A stretch of DNA of 48,565 bases from an uncultured Acidobacteriota bacterium (lineage in GTDB: Bacteria > Acidobacteriota > Terriglobia > Bryobacterales > Bryobacteraceae). The translations under genes and the position numbers were made by a program. Position 1 is the first letter of the stretch, and every line of letters begins with the position of its first letter. Of this stretch, positions 8,235 to 17,500 are shown piece after piece. Location: positions 1 to 48,565 of the forward strand of contig CAADGY010000261.1 of assembly GCA_900696665.1 (NCBI GenBank). The letters are read 5' to 3'. The notes under the pieces were generated by a model, which searched no databases, was not told where the DNA came from, and worked only from the letters and a program-made list of their open reading frames with translations.

Positions 8235-9083
8235 ATGAAATTCGGTGTGAATATGTTCATCTGGACCGCGGAGTTCGGTCAGAGCGACCTTCGTCTTCTA
8301 CCCACAATCAAGGAACGCGGTTTTGACGGAATCGAAATCCCGATATTTAATCCCACAACGTTTCCGGCGGCCCAAATCCGCCGGGCGCTTCAGGAGAATG
8401 GTCTCGAAACGACGATCTGCTCCGTTATCCCCAACGGGCTCGGCGTCATTGCGGACGATGCGAACGTCCGTGCTCAAACGATTGCACATCTCGAGGCTTC
8501 GATCGCCCGCGCGGCAGAGGTTGGCGCACGCGTGTTCGCCGGACCGCTATATTCTCCGGTGGGATACCTGCCCGGCCGCCGCCGCACACCGGACGAGTGG
8601 AAGCGGGCAGTGGAAGGCTTTCAGACGCTGGGGCCAGCCCTGGCACAGCATAATGTCACCATTGCTATTGAGCCGCTGAACCGGTTCGAGACCTACTTTC
8701 TGAATACCGCCGCCGACGCGGTTGCCCTGGTGCGCGAGATCGGCCACCCGAACGTCGGCCTGCTGGTGGACACGTTCCACGCCAACATCGAAGAGAAGAG
8801 CATCGCGGATGCATACCGCACCGCGGGTTCTTATCTGAAGCATGTTCATACGTGCGAGAACGATCGTGGCACGCCCGGCTCGGGACACGTTGAATGGCAG
8901 GACGTGTTTCAGGCCCTGCGTGAAGTGGAGTATGACGGCTGGCTCACCATTGAGAGCTTCGGATTCGCGATCGGCGGCCTGTCTGCCGCCGCTTCCATTT
9001 GGCGGGACCTTGCGCGGACTCCGGCGGACATCGCGTTCGAGGGGCTCGCATTCCTGAAACAGAATACTGCAAAATTTGCATAA
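8235..9083 (+). CDS. Sugar phosphate isomerase/epimerase family TIM barrel
   Basis: 282 aa from ATG at 8235, which has GGGAGA 7 bp upstream; an earlier in-frame start would add 20 residues unlike the family. The order of segments is the xylose-isomerase-like barrel: KFGVNMFIWTAEF at strand 1, DGIEIPIFNP, IEPLNRFETYFLNT with the catalytic/metal Glu, VGLLVDTFHANIEEKS with the metal Asp and His, HVHTCENDRGTPGSGHVEW, and YDGWLTIESFGF with the second Glu. These match D-psicose/D-tagatose 3-epimerase-like proteins (E, D, H, E metal set). The product is probably cytoplasmic (no signal). Members act on free or 3-keto sugars; the substrate here is unknown. Confidence 0.88.
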   Translation: MKFGVNMFIWTAEFGQSDLRLLPTIKERGFDGIEIPIFNPTTFPAAQIRRALQENGLETTICSVIPNGLGVIADDANVRAQTIAHLEASIARAAEVGARVFAGPLYSPVGYLPGRRRTPDEWKRAVEGFQTLGPALAQHNVTIAIEPLNRFETYFLNTAADAVALVREIGHPNVGLLVDTFHANIEEKSIADAYRTAGSYLKHVHTCENDRGTPGSGHVEWQDVFQALREVEYDGWLTIESFGFAIGGLSAAASIWRDLARTPADIAFEGLAFLKQNTAKFA

Positions 9084-9130
9084 TTGTGGGTGTTTCGTTA
9101 GAAACATGAAACGCTGAAACAAATTTTCTC

Positions 9131-9159
9131 TTGACAGTTCCGGGACACTGACCTATTCT
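9131..9159 (+). promoter_or_regulatory. Sigma-70 promoter of the first TonB receptor
   Basis: TTGACA at 9131-9136 and TATTCT at 9154-9159 are separated by exactly 17 bp. Transcription should begin near 9166, leaving a ~16-base leader that contains GGGGGG immediately before the GTG start at 9182. This is one of the best promoter matches in the window. Confidence 0.75.
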
Positions 9160-9181
9160 CCTACTCAGCGGGGGGTAAGTC

Positions 9182-12100
9182 GTGAAAGCAAACACGCGTT
9201 ATCTGTTTATTTTGTGGGCAGTGGTGTCTCTGTCATTACGAACCATGCCCGCTCAGGAATTACGCGCATCGGTGTCCGGCACAGTGATGGATCCGAGCGC
9301 ATCTCCCATTCCTAACGCGAAAGTATCCGTGCGCAATCTGGATACGAACGTGGTTACCGACACCGTAACGAATGAGGTGGGACGATACACGCTGCTGTTT
9401 CTCCAACCCGGCCGCTATGCTCTTTCCGTGGAAGCGTCGGGGTTCAAACGCTACAGCAATGAAAACGTTGTGCTCGGGACTTCCGACAGGGTGTCGCTTG
9501 ACGTACCGCTCGAAGTCGGGCAGATCACCGAAAGCGTAACAGTGACAGCCGAGTCGACCCTACTGCAGACCGAAACGGCGTCCTCCGGCAGCCTGGTGAC
9601 GACGAACCAGGTTCGGGACATTCCGAACAACGGCAGAAATGTCTATCAGCTCGTCTGGGCGGCGCCTGGAGTCATCAAGGGCAGCCGTTACTGGGGTTCG
9701 ATGGAGAACTACGCTCTTGGAAACTCCACCGGGGTTTCGATCAACGGCGGCATCCGCCGTGAGAACGAAACCGTAATGGATGGGGTCACCAACACGCAGC
9801 CAAACCGCGATGTGAACTTTCAACCGCCGCTCGAGTCCGTGGCGGAAATGAAAGTGCAAGTGAGCAACTACGACGCCAGCTATGGACGATTCGGGGGCGG
9901 CGTCATCGCGATTACAACCAAATCAGGAACAAACAGCCTGCACGGCTCGCTTTACGAATTCAACAAAGTGGCGGCGTTGGCCGCCAATCCCTGGGTTTAC
10001 AATTTCTACGGCGAACCCAAACCTCACTTTGTGAATAACACCTTCGGTTTTCAGGTGGATGGGCCGATATACCTCCCCAAGATCTTCGACGGACGCAACC
10101 GGCTGTTCTTCATGGTGGCATATGAAGGATTACGGGAGCGTTCATCGGGAGGTGACGCGACGGTTTTACCTACCCAGGAGATGCGTTCTGGCGAGTTCTC
10201 CGGGTTGCCTGTCACGATATACGACCCGCTGACCACTCGTTCCGAAGGAGGCCGTTTCGTCCGCAACCCGTTCCCGGGAAATCGTATCCCGACGAATCGC
10301 ATCAGTCCGGTGGCGCAGAAAGTGCTCGAATTCGTTCCGCAGCCGAACCTGATCGGGCGCGGTTACGGGCTGGAGAATTACGCGAACTTCGGCGGCGCCA
10401 AGAACGGATATGACCAGTTTCTGACGAAGCTCGACTACCGGGTCAACGACCGGAACAACGTTTACTTCAGCTACGGGCGGCTTCCGTACCAGGAATTCGA
10501 CGATATCCTGTTTGGAGGCGACAGTCCGGCGGAGCCCAGCCGCGAAAATCCGCTGCACCGGAACTTCTACCGTTACGTGTTCGATTGGACCAGCACACTA
10601 AGCCCTCAGACGGTATTGAACTTCCGCGCCGGTTTAGCGCGCTATGTCGACCGGGGTGGGAGTCCGCCGGCGGTTGGATTCGACCCTCGCAACCTCGGGT
10701 TTGCAGACAGTCTGGTTTCCCAGTTTACCTTTCTTGCCTTCCCGCGATTCAACATCGGAGGCTTCTATACGTCGGTCGGAAGCGATCGTGCCCTAAACCA
10801 GTCGGTTCGCGACTCGTATTCCTACCAGTTGAATCTCAACCGGAGCCAGGGCAGGCATCAACTGAAGTACGGCGCCGAGTTCCGTATCTACAACGAGAGC
10901 ACCCAAAGCCCAGGCAATGCAAGCGGCTTGTATCAGTTCAGCAAGGGCTTCACACAAGCCAATCCGGCGCAAGCGGATCGGGAATCGGGTGACGAATTCG
11001 CCGCTTTCCTGCTTGGATATCCCTCCGGCGGTTCAGTAGACATAAACATCGACCCGTACTTCAAGAACCACTATTTTGCGCTGTTCGTGCATGACGATTT
11101 CAAGATTCATCCGCGCGTGACGCTGAATCTTGGTCTGCGGTGGGATTACGAGCAGCCTCCGGCCGAGCGCTACAACCGCATGCTGCGCGGGTTTGCGTTC
11201 GGCCAGCCCAGCCCTATCGCGAGTCAGGTTACGGGCCTCGATCTCCGTGGCGGGTTGCTTTACGCCGGCTCGGACGGGGATGCGCGCAGGGCTTTCAATT
11301 CCGACAAGAACAACATACAGCCCCGTGTCGGGATTGCAGTGCAACTCACGCCGAAAACAGTATTGCGCGGCGGCTACGGACTGTACTACCTCGGGGCGAG
11401 CGGAGGGCAGCCTACGACCGGCTTCAGCCAGTCGACTCCTCTGGTTTCAAGCGCCGATGCGGGCAACACGCCTCGTGTTTCGCTGGTGAACGCATTTCCC
11501 GAGGGACTGATTCGCCCACAGGGCAACTCGCAGGGCATGTCGACATTACTGGGACAAGGAGTTTCATTCGGTTATCTCGACCGTGTGCTGCCGTATGCAC
11601 ACCAGTATTCCGTCGGGGTGCAACGAAGCCTCCCAGGGGGATTCGTCGTGGATGCGAGCTATAGCGGCAACGAAACCCGGCGCTACCCTGTCACGGCGAA
11701 TCTGAACGCCATTCCCCCGGATCAGCTAGACCAGTCCGATACTTACTACCGTGAACGGGTTCCGAATCCAATGCGCGGGCTGCTGCCGCTGAACGCGTCG
11801 AAGAACGGCGCTACCATCGTCCGCCAGGATCTGCTCGTTCCGTTTCCGCAGTATTCCGGCGTAACAATGAGCAATGTGCCGATCGGGCGGAACCACTATC
11901 ATTCGCTCCAGGTGTCCGCGCGCAAGCGCTACTCGCAGGGGCTGACGGTAAACCTGTCGTACACGATATCGAAAACCATTGAGGAGCTTACATTTCAGAA
12001 TGCGCAGAATTTCAGTCTTCAGGACATCGACGCGTCCAGGCTCGAGCGGCGGCTGACAGAATACGATGTCCCGCAAAAATTCGCGGCGCTTGCGAATTAC

Positions 12101-12604
12101 GAGTTGCCATTCGGCCGGGGCAAGCCGTTCGGCGCGGGAGCCACCGGTGTTGTAGGAAGACTCATCTCCGGCTGGCAGTTCAGCACGCAGACAACGTTCC
12201 AGTCCGGTTTCCCTGTCGATTTTCCGAATGCCCCGAACCTGGAAGCGCGCAGCGCGAAGCTTCCTTCGGACCAGATTAGCCTCTTCAACGCATTCGACAA
12301 AACATTGTTCCCTTCCACCGCGCCAAATCTTTCGTACCGTTTACGGACCTGGCCCACGCGTTTTCCCGACGTCCGCCTCTATCCTCTGAAGAACGTGGAT
12401 TTCAGCGTCTCAAAGAGGACCGCAATTGGTGAGAGAATGAACGTCGAACTGCGGGCCGATTTTCTTAACGCCGCAAATCATCCGTGGTTCTCGCGCCTGC
12501 ACGGCAGCGGAACGAATGTGGCGCGGCCGGAGTTCGGCTGGTATACCTTGGAAGAACAGAACCAAAATCGTCTGATCGCCCTGGTTCTCAAGTTTAGCTG
12601 GTAA
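9182..12604 (+). CDS. TonB-dependent receptor, Oar-like, with carboxypeptidase regulatory domain
   Basis: 1140 aa with a GTG start preceded by a G-rich ribosome site. There is a signal peptide to about residue 24 (TMPAQE), then a Cna_B/carboxypeptidase-regulatory beta sandwich (ASVSGTVMDPSASPIPNAKVSV, residues ~28-110), a plug domain (VSINGGIRRENETVMDGVTN, then YDASYGRFGGGVIAITTKSGTN) and a 22-strand beta-barrel ending in the aromatic terminus VLKFSW. This architecture is expanded in Acidobacteriota and is thought to import polysaccharide-derived or other large substrates across the outer membrane. No TonB box can be assigned with confidence. A second such receptor lies at 14559, and the DNA between them is the IS island. 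Confidence 0.92.
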   Translation: MKANTRYLFILWAVVSLSLRTMPAQELRASVSGTVMDPSASPIPNAKVSVRNLDTNVVTDTVTNEVGRYTLLFLQPGRYALSVEASGFKRYSNENVVLGTSDRVSLDVPLEVGQITESVTVTAESTLLQTETASSGSLVTTNQVRDIPNNGRNVYQLVWAAPGVIKGSRYWGSMENYALGNSTGVSINGGIRRENETVMDGVTNTQPNRDVNFQPPLESVAEMKVQVSNYDASYGRFGGGVIAITTKSGTNSLHGSLYEFNKVAALAANPWVYNFYGEPKPHFVNNTFGFQVDGPIYLPKIFDGRNRLFFMVAYEGLRERSSGGDATVLPTQEMRSGEFSGLPVTIYDPLTTRSEGGRFVRNPFPGNRIPTNRISPVAQKVLEFVPQPNLIGRGYGLENYANFGGAKNGYDQFLTKLDYRVNDRNNVYFSYGRLPYQEFDDILFGGDSPAEPSRENPLHRNFYRYVFDWTSTLSPQTVLNFRAGLARYVDRGGSPPAVGFDPRNLGFADSLVSQFTFLAFPRFNIGGFYTSVGSDRALNQSVRDSYSYQLNLNRSQGRHQLKYGAEFRIYNESTQSPGNASGLYQFSKGFTQANPAQADRESGDEFAAFLLGYPSGGSVDINIDPYFKNHYFALFVHDDFKIHPRVTLNLGLRWDYEQPPAERYNRMLRGFAFGQPSPIASQVTGLDLRGGLLYAGSDGDARRAFNSDKNNIQPRVGIAVQLTPKTVLRGGYGLYYLGASGGQPTTGFSQSTPLVSSADAGNTPRVSLVNAFPEGLIRPQGNSQGMSTLLGQGVSFGYLDRVLPYAHQYSVGVQRSLPGGFVVDASYSGNETRRYPVTANLNAIPPDQLDQSDTYYRERVPNPMRGLLPLNASKNGATIVRQDLLVPFPQYSGVTMSNVPIGRNHYHSLQVSARKRYSQGLTVNLSYTISKTIEELTFQNAQNFSLQDIDASRLERRLTEYDVPQKFAALANYELPFGRGKPFGAGATGVVGRLISGWQFSTQTTFQSGFPVDFPNAPNLEARSAKLPSDQISLFNAFDKTLFPSTAPNLSYRLRTWPTRFPDVRLYPLKNVDFSVSKRTAIGERMNVELRADFLNAANHPWFSRLHGSGTNVARPEFGWYTLEEQNQNRLIALVLKFSW

Positions 12605-12740
12605 TCTATTTTCGGAGATCGCGGGCCGGTTAGTCCTGGGTTGACCCGAAGTTCCCGATGGTTTTGCAGGATTATTTGTTTGATTTGGACGACGAATGAA
12701 TGCCGCTACAAAGGTGAGGTGTATCGTTTCACGCCCAAGC
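12605..12740. other. Short gap before the IS remnant, no gene seen
   Basis: Between the receptor stop and the first transposase-like codons nothing recognisable appears: no good promoter, hairpin or reading frame. It may hold the unrecognisable left part of the IS3 element. Confidence 0.4.
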
Positions 12741-13225
12741 CGAGACTGCCGCAAGCAGAACATCGCCCCCGATCAGCTTACGATCCATGCCGGCCGCGGC
12801 TCCTCGATAACGTCCAAGCCCGTGGCTTTGCTTTTGGCCGACCTCGGCGTCACCAAGACCCATAGCCGCCCGCACGTCTCCGATGACAACCCGTTCCCGG
12901 AAAGCCAGTTCAAAACCCTGAAATGCCCGGGCGGAGTTCCCCCCAAACGGTTCGGCTCGATCCAGGATGCCCGCGCGTTCTGCCAGGTCTCCTTGCTCTG
13001 GTACAACGCCGAGCACCACCACAGCGGCATCGGTCTGCTCACGCCTGAAGTGCTCCACTACGACCGGGCTGATGAGATCATCGCCCAGCGCCAGGTTGTT
13101 CTCAGCCAGGCTTTCCAACGGAATCCGGAACGCTTCGTCCGGGCGCATCCCAAGCCGGCAGCCAAGTCCGGGCGGTCTGGATTAATCCGCCACCGCCGGC
13201 TGCAAGCGAACGGGAGCAACGCTAA
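12741..13225 (+). pseudogene. IS3-family transposase (OrfB) C-terminal remnant
   Basis: The frame reads CRKQNIAPDQLTIHAGRGSS, then KPVALLLADLGVTKTHSRPH, ESQFKTLK, ERFGSIQ-like RFGSIQDARAFCQ and WYNAEHHHSGIGLL, the integrase core (rve) C-terminal half of an IS3 transposase. The catalytic Asp of the usual HADRG is Gly here (HAGRG), while the Glu in ESQFK is kept. Near 13160-13178 the frame shifts: the conserved VWINPP continues in another frame from 13175 and ends at TAA 13223-13225. The N-terminal half and OrfA are missing. It is therefore a dead, 5'-truncated copy. Confidence 0.85.
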
Positions 13226-13246
13226 TTTATGCGGGCAGGTGTCTCC

Positions 13247-13272
13247 AAGCAAACGTCCAAAGCAAACGTCCA
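13247..13272. repeat. 13-bp exact tandem duplication
   Basis: AAGCAAACGTCCA occurs twice head to tail (13247-13259 and 13260-13272), 21 bp after the transposase stop. It may be part of the IS end or a small slippage event. Confidence 0.8.
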
Positions 13273-13372
13273 TGTCAAGGCAAAGTAAGAAGTTCCGCCT
13301 CCCAGCAAAGTAGAACGTTCCGGTTTGGGGTGTCCACTTGGGAAGTGCGTGGTAGTCTGTGCGTGCCGGTGA

Positions 13373-14125
13373 AGCGGAGACGGGCTCGTGCCGGAGCGCC
13401 GCCAAAGCGGTGCGCCGCCGGTCCTTTGGGTCCATGAAGCCGGTAAACAGGCGGATGGCATGGAATTCGGCGCCCTGGAACGTCTGGCACGCAGAGGCTT
13501 GCTGGTAAGCAGCGTTGATGTACGCGGCATTGGCGGCACGCGACCGGCACACACGCCTTCCATCATGAACCCGCCCGAGTTCCGCCACGTCTTCGACACG
13601 GAGACGGCGATGAGCTACATGGCTTGGTCCATGGACGAATCCCTGTTCGGCATGCGGGTGCTGGACGTGGTCCGTAGTGTGGATTATCTGGCCGAGCGCG
13701 CGTCCGCGAAACAAGTGCACGTGGTGGGCAAAGGCGCGGGAGCACTCTGGACGATGTACGCCGCGGCGCTGGATCCGCGCATCGGCGCCGCCGTCTGCGA
13801 GCGCGGTCTGTTGTCTTACCGCGTGTTGACGCAGTCGGACCGCTATCTGCACAACGCAAGCATTTTCATCCGGGATGTGTTGCAACACTTCGACCTGCCG
13901 CAAGTAAGTGCAGCCATTGCGCCGCGACAATTGATGCTGGTTGACCCGGTCGATGCCATGAAGAAGCCGGCGAGCCTCGGGACGGCTCACCGGACGTACG
14001 AATTCACGCAACAGGAGTACGCGAAGGCGGGCGCCGCGGGGTGCTTCCGCATCGTCCAGCGCGGACCGGACGGCGATCCGGTCGAGCGCTTCCTGCTTGG
14101 CGCCTGGCTTCTCCAAAAGAGATAG
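13373..14125 (+). pseudogene. Alpha/beta-hydrolase (acetyl-xylan-esterase-like), N-terminally truncated
   Basis: The frame is open from 13373 after a TGA; the first usable start, GTG 13388, falls inside conserved sequence (PPVLWVHEAGK), so the beginning of the protein is gone. What remains is ~245 aa of an alpha/beta hydrolase: LLVSSVDVRGIGGTRP is the oxyanion-side loop, HVVGKGAGALWTMYAAALD is the nucleophile elbow, with Gly in place of the usual Ser, and the end FLLGAWLLQKR is intact. Related acidobacterial proteins of ~650-700 aa have an exported N-terminal half, missing here. It sits between two transposase remnants, so insertion or deletion probably removed the 5' part. Confidence 0.65.
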
Positions 14126-14137
14126 TATGGATGTCTC

Positions 14138-14443
14138 ATGGCCCTAGCTTCGGCGGCAAGCTCCGGCAGGCGACTTCCGGGCAATTGGCGAGTCGGAATG
14201 CCGGCACGCGACACGCTTGTGAGGGTGCGTACGGGGTGCAACACGCTGGTGCAATCGGCGCTGATCGCGGTCAACTACAGCTCATACCTGAAGCGGTTCT
14301 ATGAGCAGGTTGGAGCGCGGCGCGGAGCCGGTAAGGACCTCATCACCGTGGGGCGCAAGTTTCTCGGCATCATTCACCGGACTCTGAAGAACGGGTGGAT
14401 TTTCGAGGACTTCCCGGACTTCGTTTTGGCGGAGGCCTCATGA
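14138..14443 (+). pseudogene. IS110-family transposase C-terminal remnant
   Basis: About 100 codons. The segment LVQSALIAVNYSSYLKRFYE and the following RRGAGK, ARK-like VGRKFLGIIHRTLKNGWIFE match the C-terminal Transposase_20 part of IS110/IS1111 elements. The DEDD catalytic N-terminus is absent and no upstream sequence of it is visible, only the hydrolase fragment 12 bp before. The IS110 element is therefore only a tail fragment. Confidence 0.75.
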
Positions 14444-14490
14444 ACATGCTCTGGGACCCACCGGCGGAAACCAGAAGCAAAGCAGTTTCT

Positions 14491-14508
14491 TCGTCTTACA
14501 AAAGACGA
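14491..14508 (+). other. Small hairpin upstream of the second TonB receptor
   Basis: TCGTCTT (14491-14497) and AAGACGA (14502-14508) are perfect complements around a 4-base loop. There is no T-run after it, so it is not a classical terminator; it may be part of the leader or an end of the IS110 fragment. Confidence 0.45.
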
Positions 14509-14537
14509 GAGCCAGATTGCAGTTGACAAAGCATCAT

Positions 14538-14550
14538 AGGAGGAGGAGGA
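14538..14550 (+). promoter_or_regulatory. Extended ribosome binding site that fixes the receptor start
   Basis: AGGAGGAGGAGGA is a run of overlapping perfect Shine-Dalgarno cores ending 8 bp before ATG 14559. It rules for this ATG over the TTG 42 bases upstream, which would place Lys/Arg-rich residues before the signal peptide. As a 3-bp microsatellite it could vary in length. Confidence 0.8.
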
Positions 14551-14558
14551 GATTACCG

Positions 14559-17500
14559 ATGCTCAGATTGATCTCTTCATTTCTGCTGGTTGTGGTCTGC
14601 GCCATGGGTCAGACCACCTTCGGCACGATCACGGGAACAGTTACCGACCCCACGGGATTGCCTGTCGCAGGCGTGAAAGTGGTCGTTCGCAACGAACGCA
14701 CGAACATCGCGCACGAGGCCACCACAGACACACGTGGGAATTACGGCGTTTCGCACCTGAATCCCAGTAGTTACTCCGTCAGTTCCGAGCACGCTGGTTT
14801 TAAAAGATACGTGCGAACCGGCGTAGTACTGGAGACAGCGGCAACCGTGCGGGTTGATGTGCCGCTCGAGGTGGGGGCTGTTACGGCTGAGGTCACTGTG
14901 ACCGGGGGCGCACCGCTCGTGGAGAGCGAAACCTCCAGTATTTCAGGTGTGCGCGCCGGGGAAGTTGTGCAGAAACTTCCTTACAACTACCGCGGCAGTT
15001 GGGACGGCGTCGTCTACCAGTTCGTTGAGCTAATCCCCGGCGCTCAGCGCGACGGCGGCGTCTTCTCGCTGGGCGGCACGCGCGGGCGGCAGTACCAGGT
15101 GACACTCGACGGAACCAGTGTCAACTCGCCGTTGTTCGGAAACTCGATTGGCCCGGCGTCCACCACTATCGATGCCATCGAAGAGATCAAGGTGGACCTG
15201 GCGAACAATAAAGCCGAGTACAACCTCCCGGCGATGCTCACCTCCACCAGCAAATCCGGCGGCAATGACCTCCACGGGGCGCTCTTCTACTACCACGACA
15301 ATGGGGCGATGAATGCGCGCAACACCTTTCAGCAGCGTGTGCCGTTCAACATTCGCCACGACGTGGGAGGAAGCGCCGGCGGGCCCATCTGGATTCCCAA
15401 GGTCTACAACGGTAAGGATAAGACTTTCTTCTTCTTTACATTCGAGACCTTCCCCGGACGTAGTGAACGGGTTTCCTCTCCCAACGTGCCCACCGTGCGG
15501 ATGCGCGCCGGTGATTTCTCCGCGCTGCTGCCCGGAACCGTGGTGCGAGACCCCTTCACAGGGCAGCCTTTCGCAGGTAACCTGATCCCCGCGAGCATGC
15601 TGAACGCGGTCTCGACACGCGTGCAGGAGCGCTTCTATCCGCGCCCCAATTTCGGCGACCCGAACAGCTTCGTCGGGAATTGGCGCGGCGCGATACCGGG
15701 TAGCGCCTTTGCCCATAATCTAACCGGACGGCTGGACCACCGCGTGTCGCAGGCCAACTCCTTCTTCGCCCGATATACCTATGCGCGGCGCGGTTCGCAG
15801 GTGAGCGATTCCGATCTGCCCGCGGTTGGCAACCGTCAGCAGAACCGCCGAGCGGTGGCCCTTACACTGGCGGACACGCATATCATCAGCCCGCAGATCA
15901 TCAACGAATTTCGCTATGGCTACGTGTTCAACACGAACCCGTACGGGATTCCTCCATCGGGTGCCGCGCTGGTGAGTGAGTTAGGCCTGGAAGGGCTCTC
16001 GCCCACGTTGCCACCGATCAACGGGATGCCGTTCTTCAACATCACCGGCTTCACCGCGGTTTCCACCTCCGAGCCATTCGGCTATGCGTTTGAGAGCATC
16101 CACAACTTCATGAACAACGTAACATGGACCAAGTGGTCGCACACGATCAAAACCGGCATCGAAGTACGGCGCAACATGGGGGCGGCGTATGCGAGCAACC
16201 CGAATGGTGCTTTCGGAAACTACTCCTTCACGGGCGCGTACAGCGGCTTCGCCTACGCGGACTTCCTGCTGGGAATTCCGCAGACTTCGTCCCGATTGAA
16301 TCCTGCCCCTCCATCCACTTTGCTGAATACCGACTGGTCCTGGTTCGTGCAGGATGACTGGAAGATAACACGGAAGCTGACGTTGAACCTGGGACTTCGG
16401 TACGATTACAATCCGCCATATCATGAGAAAGACGACGTGCTCTTCCTATTCGACCCCGCGACGGGCAGAGTGGTCGTTCCCTCTCAGGAATCGCTGCAGT
16501 ATGTGAACGCGCAATTTCCGCAGAACCTTATCCCTGTAGTCACTGCCAAGGAGGCCGGCTACCCACCGAGCCTGTACAACACGGACAAGACGAACTTCGC
16601 GCCGCGGTTCGGATTCGCCTACCGTCCCTTTGCGACTGCCACGTTTGTGATCCGAGGGGGCTATGGTATCTATATCGACCCGTTCACAGCCGCGCTGTAC
16701 CGCTCCGGAACCGGCGGCCCGTTTCTGTCCAGCGAGACCTTTACGAACAGCATCACCGGTGGCCGGCCGCTGTTCATGTTTCCGCGCGCCTTTCCGGAAG
16801 GGTTTGGCACACTGGGAGCGCAGAACTTCAGTCCCATCGATCCGAACCTGAGGAACCCTTATATCCAGCAATGGAACCTGACCGTTGAGCGCGAACTCCT
16901 CAAAATGGGCGTGCGGATCAGCTACATGGGGACGCAGTCCACACAGTTTGTCTGGATGCAGAACCTGAACCAGCCTCTCCCGTCCATGACTCCGTTCCGG
17001 AACGAGATGCGGCGGTTCCCGGCGATTCGCGACGTGAACTACCAAGTTAACGGTGGCGTATCTACGTATCATTCCTTCCACGTCGTCGCTGAACGCAAAT
17101 ACTCCAGCGGAATTTACTACCAGTTGGGGTGGACTTGGGCGAAAAACCTCTCCGATGTTCAGACAGAAGGAGAAGGGGGCGGCCGTCCGCAGAACTCGTA
17201 TGCGCGATACCTCGATCGCGGTGATTTGCCATTCATGTCGCGGCATCGCGTAGTGGGACAGATGTTGTACACATTGCCGTTCGGCCCGGGGAAGAAGTTC
17301 CTGGCAGATATGCGAGGCTGGCAACGGGCGCTCGCCGGCGGCTGGACCCTCAGCAGCACGCTGGTGACGCGAACCGGACTTCGCTTCTCACCTTCGTTTT
17401 CAGGATTCGACGTGTCGAATACGAACACCGTCGGCGGACGTCCCGACCGCATCGCGGACGGTAACCTGCCTGCCGGAGAGCGGACAATCTACCGTTGGTT

